Assembly: GCA_019359715.1 (NCBI GenBank)
Contig: JAHHGS010000088.1
Coordinates: 1-55,432, forward strand
Source: Aphanocapsa sp. GSE-SYN-MK-11-07L
GTDB lineage: Bacteria > Cyanobacteriota > Cyanobacteriia > Thermosynechococcales > Thermosynechococcaceae
Direction of reading: 5' to 3'
Length of the DNA stretch: 55,432 bases
How positions within the stretch are numbered: position 1 is the first letter of the stretch; each line of letters begins with the position of its first letter. Shown here one piece after another: positions 9,628-19,582 of this stretch. The position numbers and the translations under genes are program-made. Under the pieces are notes generated by a model. The model made no database searches. It was not told the origin of the DNA and was given only the letters and a program-made list of their open reading frames with translations.

Positions 9628-10431
9628 TTAATCCTGATCTGAGGTCACAGATTCAGGAATTTTGAGTGTTTCCTCAACAATCAAGGGTGGAACCTCAGCC
9701 AAGCCCTCACCTAGCTGAGATGGCTGGTTGATCGGGACAGCATCTGTCACATCTGCTGCCGGCTCCCGCTTCGAGAAACCCCAGAGAAAGCAAATCATAA
9801 TTGCCGAAATCATCAGCCACTCTGGTGGCACAAGTTGAGAATCAAACACCTTCAGTAACAGCCGCAGCCCGACCAGGGTAACCGTTGCATAGCCAGCATC
9901 CTGGAGATGAGTAAATTCTTTTAACCACTGGATGAACAGCCCGGCCAAAAACCGGAGGGCAATAATCCCCAAAACGCCCCCAGTTAGAACCAGCCAGCGT
10001 TCTTCAGAAACGGCGATCGCCGTTGTTACGCTGTCGAGAGAAAATGCCAGGTCGGTAAAGGCGAGCAGGGGAATAATCTGCCATAAAGACGTATAGTCTG
10101 GCCCGTGGTGATGATGCTCTGCGTCTTCTTTAAAGCTGAAGTACTGGGCCGACAGCCAAAGCAGGTATGCTGCCCCGGCCAACTCAAACTGCCAGAACTT
10201 AATCACCCATGTCGCGGTAAAAATCAGCCCGACCCGCAGCACAAACGCAGCCACCAAACCTAAATTCAGAGCTTGCTTCTGGAGTTTAGGATTTTCAATC
10301 CCTTGGACTAGGGAAGCCAGGGCGATCGCGTTATCAGCAGATAGGATCGACTCTAGGGCGACTAAGATTCCCAGCGTCAGCAGGGTATCTATACTGATCG
10401 CGGGAAGTACCTCTAAAACTCGATCTAACAT
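9628..10431 (-). CDS. TerC-family integral membrane protein
   Basis: 267 residues with about seven hydrophobic helices. The TerC signature is clear: ESILSADNAIALASLV near residue 27 and FTDLAFSLDSVTTAIAV near residue 124, with the acidic residues thought to bind metal. A His-rich loop (EDAEHHHHGPDY) sits between helices. TerC relatives export or handle manganese and other cations; the substrate here is inferred only. I looked for the manganese-sensing yybP-ykoY leader that often precedes such genes and did not find it. The C-terminal tail after about residue 225 is polar and probably cytoplasmic. Confidence 0.85.
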   Translation of the reverse strand: MLDRVLEVLPAISIDTLLTLGILVALESILSADNAIALASLVQGIENPKLQKQALNLGLVAAFVLRVGLIFTATWVIKFWQFELAGAAYLLWLSAQYFSFKEDAEHHHHGPDYTSLWQIIPLLAFTDLAFSLDSVTTAIAVSEERWLVLTGGVLGIIALRFLAGLFIQWLKEFTHLQDAGYATVTLVGLRLLLKVFDSQLVPPEWLMISAIMICFLWGFSKREPAADVTDAVPINQPSQLGEGLAEVPPLIVEETLKIPESVTSDQD

Positions 10432-10943
10432 TCAATTTTGTCAGGGGCAGCGAAAGTGTAAACAGGCAAAACAGAGTCCTCAAGGGAAATTCTCTTTATC
10501 CACCGTAACCTTAAACGATTTATTTTGGGGGAAGTTATCCCTGCAAGGGTTGAAGCTAATTGTATATATATGGTTGGGCTTCACCCGCAGGATAGGGATG
10601 GGGCAGCGACATCATCGGGTTGGCTACTTGACGAACGCCCGCGATCGCCTGCACTGACGGCGCATCTTGATGCCAAAATCAACCGTCAAACCTACATTCC
10701 AGCTTGTTTGATCCCCCCAAGCATGGCAAATCAGGCAGATTTAGTTTTAATCAGAAATTACTAATTAAAAACATAAGTTGCAGTTGCTTAATGGCTAGCG
10801 ATCGCGGATGCTGAATTCTTTGATATTGCGGGCAATTGCGTAAAGAATTATGCGGCAAGTCAAGATCAATTCAAGCCTCGAATATATTGAAATTATCCAA
10901 GAGAATATGTGGTAACAGAAAAAGCATTTTCAAGGAGAATCTG
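10432..10943. other. Long leader region between terC-like gene and small protein gene
   Basis: About 510 bases separating divergent genes. It contains the irregular hairpin at 10536-10594 (listed separately) and an AT-rich stretch from 10740 to 10930 that should carry the small gene's promoter. A 79-codon open frame at 10525-10764 lacks a plausible ribosome binding site and coding character, so I leave it out. Confidence 0.4.
10536..10594. other. Long irregular hairpin in intergenic region
   Basis: The arms are 10536-10556 (TATCCCTGCAAGGGTTGAAGC) and 10578-10594 (GCTTCACCCGCAGGATA). They pair as 5+4+3+5 base pairs with small bulges on the left arm and a loop of about 21 bases. A cis-acting leader or small RNA is possible on either strand. 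It does not match a riboswitch I know. Confidence 0.4.
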
Positions 10944-11084
10944 ATGAAAATTGTGCACATTGTCCAGTCTATGATTGACTTTGTTTCTGATGCTGTGAGT
11001 CGAATTTTTGCCCCCAATCATGATCACTATCCAGCCACAGGCATGGTTCCGTTTGCGGGAGAGGTTTCCAAACATTCTCACTAA
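10944..11084 (+). CDS. Conserved-looking 46-residue small protein
   Basis: ATG at 10944 is preceded by AAGGAGA with 6 bases of spacing, a good ribosome binding site. The protein has an amphipathic N-terminal helix (MKIVHIVQSMIDFVSDAV), then RIFAPNHDHYPATGMVPFAG and a His-rich tail. The 'RIF.P..D.YP.TG..PF.G' pattern resembles small cyanobacterial proteins I recall as hypotheticals, but this is from memory. It stands alone with a long leader and a strong hairpin downstream, as an independently regulated gene would. Function unknown. Confidence 0.65.
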   Translation: MKIVHIVQSMIDFVSDAVSRIFAPNHDHYPATGMVPFAGEVSKHSH

Positions 11085-11180
11085 AATTGGTTGCCAAGAT
11101 TTTTCGGCAAATATTAAATTAATCTTCAGCTACACCAATTGAATTAAAAAATTGGCTGTCCTCAATCTGTCAATAATTTT

Positions 11181-11209
11181 AAGTCGCCTCAGCAATGCTG
11201 AGGCGACTT
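11181..11209. terminator. Terminator-like perfect hairpin
   Basis: Perfect 13-bp inverted repeat AAGTCGCCTCAGC / GCTGAGGCGACTT with a 3-base loop, flanked by TTTT on the left and AATTTT on the right. It lies about 100 bases after the small protein gene and 44 bases before the next start, so it probably ends the small-gene transcript. Confidence 0.65.
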
Positions 11210-11252
11210 AGAATTTTAAAGTCACTAGTTTGCAACATCGGCGCTTTTTGCT

Positions 11253-11678
11253 ATGGCTCAGGGAGCTTTTTGGTCACTACTGCTAATTTTCTTTGTCATC
11301 TTGGCTGGGTTAGGCTGGGTGGAATATCAAAAAATTGAAGCCTATCGGCTCTGGGCCAGCCAGTTTGATCAAGCCAAGTACGATATTTATGCCATGTTGG
11401 GCTTGAAAGGCGACCAATTGGTTTGGGCCAAACCAACTCGCCGGGGCCCAACGGAGGTGAATCAGGTTTCTCTACAGCAGGTGGCTGCTGTTCATCTTTA
11501 TGTTGATAATCAGCTCGTTACGTCTGAAAATTTACCCAAACGCGGCAAAAATATTAATTTGAGCCTTCAGCTTCGCAGTCTGGGTTCAGACTCGCCGCAA
11601 GTTTTACAAATTCCATTCACAGAAGTTGCCCTAGCAGACCGCTGGCTGAGTTTTTTGCAGGCAAATTTGGTCAGTTGA
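11253..11678 (+). CDS. Hypothetical membrane-anchored protein
   Basis: 141 residues with one N-terminal transmembrane helix (about residues 5-24, [20 protein letters not shown]). A soluble domain follows that contains [16 protein letters not shown] and a C-terminal helix ([12 protein letters not shown]). ATG at 11253 is the first start in frame. The family is unfamiliar by name; the layout suggests a conserved cyanobacterial protein. It precedes nrdR on the same strand by about 100 bases. Confidence 0.6.
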   Translation: MAQGAFWSLLLIFFVILAGLGWVEYQKIEAYRLWASQFDQAKYDIYAMLGLKGDQLVWAKPTRRGPTEVNQVSLQQVAAVHLYVDNQLVTSENLPKRGKNINLSLQLRSLGSDSPQVLQIPFTEVALADRWLSFLQANLVS

Positions 11679-11778
11679 CGTTAGTCTAGTCTCAGCGCAG
11701 ACTATTAAGAAAAGCCGATCTAAAAAAGACCGCAATTTAATATTTTTATCCCTGCTTACCTGCCGGACTGGATCAACC

Positions 11779-12291
11779 ATGCAGTGCCCATTTTGTCAGC
11801 ATACCGATAGTCGAGTGCTGGAATCTCGTTCAGCCGAAGCAGGGCGCAGCATTCGGCGGCGGCGAGAGTGTTTGAAGTGCGATCGCCGATTTACGACCTA
11901 CGAAAGAATTGAGTTTGTCCCGATTACTGTGATTAAGCGCGATGGCCAGCGCGAGTCTTTTGATCGATCTAAGCTCCTGCGAGGCATTATTACCGCCTGT
12001 GGTAAAACCGGCATTTCTACGCTCAAACTGGAAGCTCTCGTCGATGAAATTGAAGCTGAATTGCAGCAGCGAGCCGTCCGCGAAGTCACCAGTACGGAAA
12101 TTGGCGAAGCTGTTCTGAAAAATCTTCAAGACTTGAGTGAAGTCGCTTATGTCCGTTTTGCTTCGGTTTACCGCCAATTTCAGGGCGTACGCGATTTTGT
12201 AGATGAACTCAATCACCTGCAAGACCTGGGTGGAGCAGGGCGGGGCAGTTCACCGCTGGCAGAGGACGCTTCGATTTTGATCAGAAGCTAA
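11779..12291 (+). CDS. nrdR: Transcriptional repressor NrdR
   Basis: Repressor of ribonucleotide reductase genes that senses dATP/ATP. The N-terminal zinc ribbon has cysteines CPFC and CLKC with the basic link RSIRRRRE and the strictly conserved RRFTTYER. The ATP-cone domain follows ([20 protein letters not shown]). At 170 residues it is slightly longer than the usual 150-160, because of a variable tail after about residue 150. In many cyanobacteria nrdR lies upstream of rps1, as here. No nrd genes are in the window. Confidence 0.95.
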   Translation: MQCPFCQHTDSRVLESRSAEAGRSIRRRRECLKCDRRFTTYERIEFVPITVIKRDGQRESFDRSKLLRGIITACGKTGISTLKLEALVDEIEAELQQRAVREVTSTEIGEAVLKNLQDLSEVAYVRFASVYRQFQGVRDFVDELNHLQDLGGAGRGSSPLAEDASILIRS

Positions 12292-12338
12292 ACCGCTGGT
12301 TAAAGGGCAAAAGCTCAGTCCATTCGCGGCGATCGCAA

Positions 12339-12368
12339 TTGGCAGGTGTACCACCATCACGCTATGAT
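12339..12368 (+). promoter_or_regulatory. Candidate sigma-70 promoter for rps1
   Basis: TTGGCA at 12339-12344 and TATGAT at 12363-12368 with an 18-base spacer. The -10 box lies 140 bases upstream of the preferred rps1 start, giving a long 5' leader, as is common for ribosomal protein genes. Confidence 0.4.
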
Positions 12369-12508
12369 GGAAAGTCCAGCCTCAAGCTTGCTGACAGTTC
12401 GCTGCGCTGCGAGGTTAGCCTTCTAGCCCTCCCGTTCTAACCCAACGAGAGCGGATGTCTGTACTAGTAGCAATTGATGATGGAGTAACTTTCCAGGAAA
12501 AATTTAGC

Positions 12509-13486
12509 ATGGTCAATCAGGAACTCAAAGCACCAGATATTGGTTTTACCCACGCAGATTTTGCGGCTCTCCTTGACAAATACGACTATCACTTTAATCC
12601 GGGTGATGTTGTGGCAGGGACAGTGTTCAGCATTGAACCCAAAGGTGCTCTGATTGACATCGGTGCCAAAACGGCGGCCTACATTCCAATTCAGGAGATG
12701 TCAATCAACCGGATTGATGCGCCGGAAGAAGTCCTGCACTCCAACGAAACCCGCGAATTTTTTATTCTGGCTGACGAAAACGAAGAAGGGCAACTGACCC
12801 TCTCAATTCGCCGGATTGAATATATGCGGGCTTGGGAACGGGTGCGCCAACTGCAAGCCGAAGATGCCACCGTGCGATCGGCGGTGTTTGCTACCAACCG
12901 AGGCGGTGCGTTGGTCAGAATTGAAGGGCTACGCGGGTTCATTCCCGGTTCTCACATCAGCACCAGAGCCACTAAAGAAGACCTTGTGGGCGAAGAACTG
13001 CCGCTCAAGTTCTTGGAAGTCGATGAAGAACGCAATCGGCTTGTCTTGAGTCATCGCCGCGCTTTGGTTGAGCGGAAGATGAACAAGCTGGAAGTGGGCG
13101 AAGTCGTGATTGGGGCTGTCCGTGGTATCAAGCCTTACGGTGCCTTTATTGACATCGGCGGCGTGAGCGGGCTGCTTCACATCTCAGAAATTTCTCACGA
13201 TCACATTGATACTCCGCACAGCGTCTTTAACGTCAATGACGAGGTGAAGGTGATGATCATTGACCTGGATGCCGAGCGGGGACGAATTTCGCTCTCGACC
13301 AAGCAGCTTGAGCCAGAGCCAGGCGACATGGTCAAAAATCCGCAGGTTGTCTACGACAAAGCTGAAGAAATGGCCGCCAAGTATCGAGAAGAGATGCTGG
13401 CTAAGCGTTTAGGCACAGCTACGGCTGAAGTTGAACCTGAACTAGAGGAAGAAATTCCTGCTGCTTCTGAAGACGACGAGGAGTAA
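12509..13486 (+). CDS. rpsA: 30S ribosomal protein S1
   Basis: RNA-binding ribosomal protein of the cyanobacterial/chloroplast type, about 325 residues with three S1 domains instead of the six of E. coli. Domain starts are visible at GDVVAGTVFSIEPKGALIDIG, in the middle at SAVFATNRGGALVRIEGLRGFIPGS, and at GEVVIGAVRGIKPYGAFIDIG. The acidic tail is rich in Glu/Asp. I chose ATG 12509 (MVNQELKAPDIGFTH) because homology starts there and AGGAAAA lies upstream; the frame is open to 12455. The end of the gene provides the GAGGAG site for pdxA. Confidence 0.94.
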   Translation: MVNQELKAPDIGFTHADFAALLDKYDYHFNPGDVVAGTVFSIEPKGALIDIGAKTAAYIPIQEMSINRIDAPEEVLHSNETREFFILADENEEGQLTLSIRRIEYMRAWERVRQLQAEDATVRSAVFATNRGGALVRIEGLRGFIPGSHISTRATKEDLVGEELPLKFLEVDEERNRLVLSHRRALVERKMNKLEVGEVVIGAVRGIKPYGAFIDIGGVSGLLHISEISHDHIDTPHSVFNVNDEVKVMIIDLDAERGRISLSTKQLEPEPGDMVKNPQVVYDKAEEMAAKYREEMLAKRLGTATAEVEPELEEEIPAASEDDEE

Positions 13487-13513
13487 GCTATTTCTGCCCT
13501 ACCCCGCTTAATT

Positions 13514-14530
13514 TTGACGCTGGGAGATCCAGCCGGAATTGGCCCAGAGGTAGTGCTGAAGGCACTGGCAGATCCAACCGTTATTCAAGGCTGTCAAGTA
13601 GCGGTTCTTGCTGACGCTGGTTTGCTTCGGAAAACCTATCAACGGCTACAGGGGTGCCAGCAACTCTTGGCTAACCCGGTTGACCTGGAATTAATCCAGG
13701 CAACCGGGTTTTTTAATCAAGATTTTCAACTTGGCCAGCCCAGTGCTGCCACAGGGCAAGCCAGCTTTGCGGATTTACAGCAGGCGATCGCCCTCACCCT
13801 GTCTCGGCAATTTGACGGGATTGTGACCGGGCCGATCGCTAAATCCGCCTGGAAGCAAGCGGGGCATCTTTATCCGGGACAAACTGAGTTGCTGGCCGAA
13901 AAGGCTGGCCTAGAGAGATTTGGGATGCTATTTGTGGCTGAATCTCCCCATACGGGCTGGATGCTGCGGACGCTGCTGGCCACCACCCATATTCCCTTAC
14001 ATCAGGTGGCTACCACCCTTACCCCAGCCCTGATGAGCCAAAAGCTAAAGCTACTGGTTGACTCGCTCCGATTTGATTTTGGTTTGGATCAGCCCCGAAT
14101 TGCGATCGCCGGTTTAAACCCCCACAGCGGCGAACAAGGGCAACTAGGGACAGAAGAACAAACCTGGCTGATTCCGTGGCTGAAAGAGCAGCGATCTCGT
14201 TACCCTAATCTCACCCTGATTGGCCCGGTTCCCCCGGATACGCTTTGGGTACAACCTGGCCAAGCTTGGTTTGGCGGCAGCGGGAGCGCAGCCAAACCGC
14301 CTGCCGATGCTTACCTTGCCCTTTACCACGACCAAGGCTTAATTCCAGTTAAACTAATGGGCTTTGACCGGGCGGTGAATACCACGATTGGCTTACCGTT
14401 TGTCCGCACTTCCCCCGATCATGGGACTGCCTTTGATATTGCTGGTCAGGGGATTGCCAATCCGACTAGCATGAAAGCAGCGATCCGTTTAGCAGCAACC
14501 CTAGTGCGGCAGCGCGCCCTCGCCTGTTGA
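13514..14530 (+). CDS. pdxA: 4-hydroxythreonine-4-phosphate dehydrogenase PdxA
   Basis: Oxidises 4-phosphohydroxy-L-threonine in the DXP-dependent vitamin B6 pathway. Signature [17 protein letters not shown] is at the N terminus, metal-binding histidines are in [11 protein letters not shown] and [11 protein letters not shown], and the C-terminal [14 protein letters not shown] is conserved. The coordinates use the conventional TTG start, but that removes the first beta strand. The same frame reads upstream as ISALPRLIL from an ATT at 13490, which lies 6 bases after GAGGAG. The true start may therefore be the unusual AUU. The gene follows rps1 directly and touches the P450 start. Confidence 0.92.
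   Translation: MTLGDPAGIGPEVVLKALADPTVIQGCQVAVLADAGLLRKTYQRLQGCQQLLANPVDLELIQATGFFNQDFQLGQPSAATGQASFADLQQAIALTLSRQFDGIVTGPIAKSAWKQAGHLYPGQTELLAEKAGLERFGMLFVAESPHTGWMLRTLLATTHIPLHQVATTLTPALMSQKLKLLVDSLRFDFGLDQPRIAIAGLNPHSGEQGQLGTEEQTWLIPWLKEQRSRYPNLTLIGPVPPDTLWVQPGQAWFGGSGSAAKPPADAYLALYHDQGLIPVKLMGFDRAVNTTIGLPFVRTSPDHGTAFDIAGQGIANPTSMKAAIRLAATLVRQRALAC
13673..13714 (+). other. Terminator-like hairpin inside pdxA
   Basis: AACCCGGTTG-A-CCTGG at 13673-13688 pairs with CCAGGCAACCGGGTT at 13696-13710, a 15-bp stem with one bulged A and a 7-base loop. It is followed directly by TTTT, giving TTTTTT in total. It lies wholly within the pdxA coding sequence (residues [14 protein letters not shown]). 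Confidence 0.6.
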
Positions 14531-15927
14531 TGAGTAAATTTGTCGATCAGGAAGTGAATGAAATGAAATCAATTGCCGGCTCTAAGTCACCTGCGTTGGT
14601 GCAGCTCTTGGAATGGATTTTTAATCCGCTGGGCTACCTGCAAACCAACCATCAGAAGTTTGGTGACTGCTTCCAAATGCATTTCACAGGCTTTCCTCCG
14701 TTTGTGATGGTCAGTCACCCAGAGATGATTGAGCAAATCTTTACTGCCCCCGCCAGTCAGTTTGATGTCGGCAACAGCAACTTCCTGCTTTTGCCCACGC
14801 TGGGAGAAAATTCGCTGCTGTTGCTTGATGGCGATCGCCATCAGCGCCAACGCCAGTTGCTGATGCCACCCTTCCACGGCGAACGAATGCGGGCCTATGG
14901 GCAATTGATTTGCCAAATTACTGAGCAGGTGATTGACCAATGGCAACTCGATCAACCCTTTACCCTGCGAGATTCCATGCAGGAAATTTCCCTACAGCTA
15001 ATCATCGAAGCTGTGTTTGGGGTGAGAGAGGGCGATCGGGTTGTGCAGCTAAAACGCCTGCTGCAAGAGCTAATCGAAGCAATGACCTCTGTCTCCGGGA
15101 CAGTGGCGATGTTTTTTTCCAGTTTGCAGCTAGACTTGGGCGATTGGAGTCCCTCTGGCAAGTTACTGCGGCGACGCGCCCAGATCGATCAGCTGATCTT
15201 TGCTGAAATTGCCGAGCGACGGCAAACCCCGAATCCAGATCGGACAGATATTCTTAACTTGATGATGCTGGCTGTAGATGAAGCAGGACAGCCGATGACG
15301 GATCAAGAGTTGCGAGATGAGTTGATGACGTTGCTGATCGCAGGTCATGAAACTACTGCGACTGCGCTCACCTGGTCTATCTACTGGATTCATCGTCTGC
15401 CAGCGGTGAAAGATAAACTGCTGCAAGAATTAGCTAGCTTGCCAGATCACCCTGATCCAAGCAGCATTGCTAAATTGTCCTACTTGAGCGCAGTTTGTTC
15501 CGAAACGCTGCGAATTTATCCGATCGCCCTCATGACCCAACTCCGCACCGTCAAAGCCCCCTTTCAGTGTGGCAATCATTTGTTCCCACCAGGGACAATC
15601 CTGGCAGGTTGCATTCACCTCCTGCATCAGCGCCCTGACCTCTACCCGGACCCTGAGCAGTTTCGCCCGGAGCGCTTCCTGGAGCGACAATTTTCCGCCT
15701 ATGAATATATTCCCTTTGGGGGCGGCAACCGCCGCTGCATTGGCGCGGCCTTTGCCCTGTTTGAAATGAAGCTAGCTTTAGCAACGATTTTGAGCCACTG
15801 CCAACTCACTCTGGCAGAGACGAAGCCTGTGTTGCCTAAACGGCGAGGATTAACGATGACTGCGGCAGGCGGAGTAAAGATGGCGCTCAGCGATCGCCGC
15901 TCACTGCCACACCTCGCCCCCAGCTAG
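14530..15927 (+). CDS. Cytochrome P450 (CYP110-like)
   Basis: Haem monooxygenase of about 465 residues. The I-helix oxygen-binding motif AGHETTATALTW, the K-helix ExxR (SETLRIYP), and the haem loop FGGGNRRCIGAAFALFE with the ligand cysteine are all present. The N terminus (GSKSPALVQLLEWIFNPLGYL) resembles the cyanobacterial CYP110 family, whose members hydroxylate fatty acids, alkanes or terpenes. The substrate here is unknown. ATG 14530 overlaps the pdxA stop by one base. ATG 14563 with AGGAA upstream is an alternative that fits the family N terminus better. Confidence 0.92.
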   Translation: MSKFVDQEVNEMKSIAGSKSPALVQLLEWIFNPLGYLQTNHQKFGDCFQMHFTGFPPFVMVSHPEMIEQIFTAPASQFDVGNSNFLLLPTLGENSLLLLDGDRHQRQRQLLMPPFHGERMRAYGQLICQITEQVIDQWQLDQPFTLRDSMQEISLQLIIEAVFGVREGDRVVQLKRLLQELIEAMTSVSGTVAMFFSSLQLDLGDWSPSGKLLRRRAQIDQLIFAEIAERRQTPNPDRTDILNLMMLAVDEAGQPMTDQELRDELMTLLIAGHETTATALTWSIYWIHRLPAVKDKLLQELASLPDHPDPSSIAKLSYLSAVCSETLRIYPIALMTQLRTVKAPFQCGNHLFPPGTILAGCIHLLHQRPDLYPDPEQFRPERFLERQFSAYEYIPFGGGNRRCIGAAFALFEMKLALATILSHCQLTLAETKPVLPKRRGLTMTAAGGVKMALSDRRSLPHLAPS

Positions 15928-15992
15928 GCTGTCGTATTCACGTTAAAGCTTTAAAAATTCTAGAACTCTTAGCAAAAAACCTGAGCAGAAGA

Positions 15993-16037
15993 AAAAGCCT
16001 CTGGGAGTCTTGCCGTGTTTCGACCCCAGAGGCTTTT
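15993..16037 (+). terminator. Terminator after the P450 gene
   Basis: AAAAGCCTCTGGG and CCCAGAGGCTTTT form a perfect 13-bp stem with a 19-base loop, about 65 bases after the P450 stop. The run of T at the right arm end fits rho-independent termination of the rps1-pdxA-P450 transcript. Confidence 0.75.
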
Positions 16038-16193
16038 CGTTTGCGAATCACTCCTCACTGGACTTAGAATATCGCCTGGCTCAAAACTGCACATCTTCGC
16101 AAGTGCCACTTTGGCGATTGTCACCCTAATTTGAGACTTGGCTTAATTTACTTTGAAGACTCAAATTAATCTTGCTGCTAAATAATCGACTGC

Positions 16194-16541
16194 TCAGTAG
16201 TCGTCGGTCTTGCGCTCCATGACCAGCCACTCAGCGAAGGCTGGATTATCCATTCCTAGAAAATCAGCCGCATCGCTAATTCGCGACAGCCGATCTTTGG
16301 CTGCTTTTAAAACGCGGGGGTCAGAGGCCCAAATTGACTCCAAACGCCGACCTACCTTTTGATACAGGACTTCTACCATTTCAACGGCGGGATGAGTCGA
16401 TAAGAAGCGGGCGATCGCCATTGCCTGCGGTTCTGTCTCGCAATAGGTGGCCCCAAAGGCCTCAGTCAGCCAATCCCAATCCTGCTGATCAGGATTTCTA
16501 AAGATGGCTTCAACAATGTACTTATCTCGCTGCTCTATCAT
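16194..16541 (-). CDS. Hypothetical protein, 115 residues
   Basis: Small soluble acidic protein with no signal peptide or membrane segment and mostly predicted helical content. Recognisable stretches are DWDWLTEAFGATYCETEPQA near the start and ISDAADFLGMDNPAFAEWL near the end. I cannot assign a family. ATG 16541 is the first start; the gene stands alone between two genes on the other strand. Codon use looks like the neighbours. Confidence 0.5.
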   Translation of the reverse strand: MIEQRDKYIVEAIFRNPDQQDWDWLTEAFGATYCETEPQAMAIARFLSTHPAVEMVEVLYQKVGRRLESIWASDPRVLKAAKDRLSRISDAADFLGMDNPAFAEWLVMERKTDDY

Positions 16542-16700
16542 GGCGGATATGATGCCTACGCTTCCACTTTAACCACGGGCTTTGGAATTGGTAAATCTAT
16601 CAAATTGATGTTTTATGTGCATTTCGAGCACAATCATCGCAATTAGACTATAGGTTTAAGATTACCCAGAATCTTCCAGCGATCGCGCAGGTCAACCAAG

Positions 16701-18410
16701 GTGATTAGATCCCTCCGCAAGGTACTGCACAAGCATGGGCGGTTTATAGCTTTGCTGCTCTTGGGCTTGGGACTGGTTGCCTATGGAATCAGCCAAATTC
16801 CCCATTCAGCGCTTCGGATACAGAATCTTAGCTCTCTCCCCCAGTATCCGCTGATTCAGGTCTACATGAACCATCGTCAGTCTCAATCTTACACTGACCC
16901 CTATCGCCAGATCAGCCGTCCTGGAGACAATTTAGAACAAATCATGCTGGATGCGATTCGGCAGGCGAAAGTCTCAATTGATGTCGCTGTCCAAGAATTC
17001 CGCTTGCCTCAGCTTGCCCATGCCCTAGTCGAGCGGCAGCAAGCAGGGGTGAAAGTGCGGGTTGTAATGGAAAACACCTACACTCAGCCTTGGAGTAGCT
17101 TGAGCGCTAGCGACTTGACGAATCCGGTGATGCGAGAACGCTACGAAAGCTGGAAGAAACTGGTCGATTTAAACGCAAATGGCGACTTAGCTCCAGCCGA
17201 GATTAATCAGCGAGATGTCTTAAGCATTCTGAATCAGGGGCAAGTGGCTTGGCTTGACGACACTGCCGATCGCTCCCAGGGCAGTCTGCTGATGCATCAT
17301 AAATTTATCGTGATCGATGGTCAGACGCTGGTCGCAACAACAGCCAATTTCACGTTGAGCGATGTGCATGGGGACATTGGGCAGCCCGACACCCGTGGCA
17401 ACGCCAACTCTTTACTGCTGATTGATAGCCGCGACTTGGCCGCTTTGTTTACCCAGGAATTTAACTACATGTGGGGCGATGGCCCCGGTGGCGAGGCCGA
17501 TAGCCGATTTGGCGTCAATAAACCGTTTCGTCCCCCGCAGCAGGTGAAGGTGGGTGAGGCAACTGTCGATGTCAAGTTTTCGCCTTCTTCTCAAACCGTT
17601 GCCTGGGCGCAAACCACGAATGGGCTGATTGGCAGTACGCTCAGCAGCGCTCGCAAATCGATCAATATGGCTCTATTTGTCCTGTCTGACCAGCAGTTAG
17701 CAGATAACCTAGAAGCTGACCATCAGCGGGGCGTAGGCATTCGGCTGCTGGTTGATCCGGGGTTTATCTACCGAGATTTTAGTGAAGCTTTAGATCTGCT
17801 AGGAGTTCAACTGGCGAATACGGGGCAGGCCAAGCAAGGCAAATGTTACTACGAAGCAGACAACCGCCCTTGGGCAAGTCCAATTCCAACGGTCGGCACC
17901 CCAGTTTTACCCGCCGGAGACAAACTGCACCATAAGTATGGGGCGATCGATGGACAAACTGTGATTGTTGGCTCTCATAACTGGTCGGCCGTCGCCAACC
18001 GAGGCAATGATGAATTTCTGTTAGTGATTCGCCATCCAACCGTTGCTGCCCACTATGAGCAGGAGTTCGATCGTCTCTATGCCAATAGCCGCTTGGGAAT
18101 CCCAAAATTTCTGCAAGCAAAGATTGCCGATCAACTCAAGCAATGCGGTGGGGTTATTCAAGCCAGAGGGGCCACTGTAGCTCAACCTAGCAGCTCAAGC
18201 GTCGCTGCAATCATGACTGACCAGCGGATTAACCTCAATACAGCCACGGCTACCCAATTAGAGAGCCTGCCTGGGGTTGGCCCTAAACTGGCAGCAGAAA
18301 TCATTGCAACCCGGACTCAGAAAGCATTTACTTCTTTGAAAGATATAGACGAAGTGCCAGGGATTGGCCCCGGTCTACTGGATAAAATTAAAGACCGCAT
18401 CACTTGGTAA
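16701..18410 (+). CDS. Phospholipase D-like protein with C-terminal helix-hairpin-helix
   Basis: 569 residues starting at GTG 16701. An N-terminal hydrophobic helix (about 14-32) acts as signal or anchor, so the protein is probably extracytoplasmic. Two PLD-type halves each contain an HxK...D core: HHKFIVIDGQ near residue 200 and HHKYGAIDGQ near residue 412. A ComEA-like helix-hairpin-helix pair occupies the last 60 residues (NLNTATATQLESLPGVGPKLA, then EVPGIGPGLLDKIK). This combination suggests an exported phosphodiesterase or nuclease that binds DNA; that role is inferred. An EF-hand-like DLNANGDLAPAE lies near residue 155. Confidence 0.82.
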   Translation: MIRSLRKVLHKHGRFIALLLLGLGLVAYGISQIPHSALRIQNLSSLPQYPLIQVYMNHRQSQSYTDPYRQISRPGDNLEQIMLDAIRQAKVSIDVAVQEFRLPQLAHALVERQQAGVKVRVVMENTYTQPWSSLSASDLTNPVMRERYESWKKLVDLNANGDLAPAEINQRDVLSILNQGQVAWLDDTADRSQGSLLMHHKFIVIDGQTLVATTANFTLSDVHGDIGQPDTRGNANSLLLIDSRDLAALFTQEFNYMWGDGPGGEADSRFGVNKPFRPPQQVKVGEATVDVKFSPSSQTVAWAQTTNGLIGSTLSSARKSINMALFVLSDQQLADNLEADHQRGVGIRLLVDPGFIYRDFSEALDLLGVQLANTGQAKQGKCYYEADNRPWASPIPTVGTPVLPAGDKLHHKYGAIDGQTVIVGSHNWSAVANRGNDEFLLVIRHPTVAAHYEQEFDRLYANSRLGIPKFLQAKIADQLKQCGGVIQARGATVAQPSSSSVAAIMTDQRINLNTATATQLESLPGVGPKLAAEIIATRTQKAFTSLKDIDEVPGIGPGLLDKIKDRITW

Positions 18411-18461
18411 ATTGAGCGGTTTCCGCCTAAAAACCAATATTAAAATTGCCATTGCTTTTGA

Positions 18462-19574
<1,113 letters not shown>

Positions 19575-19582
19575 GTGCGTCG

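Noticed and set aside
10432-10680. yybP-ykoY manganese riboswitch upstream of the TerC-family gene
   Set aside because: The conserved core of that riboswitch is not found on the minus strand, although TerC genes often carry it. Only an unrelated hairpin is present.
10525-10764. 79-codon plus-strand frame
   Set aside because: It covers the hairpin, has no good RBS, no domain and unusual composition; treated as intergenic.
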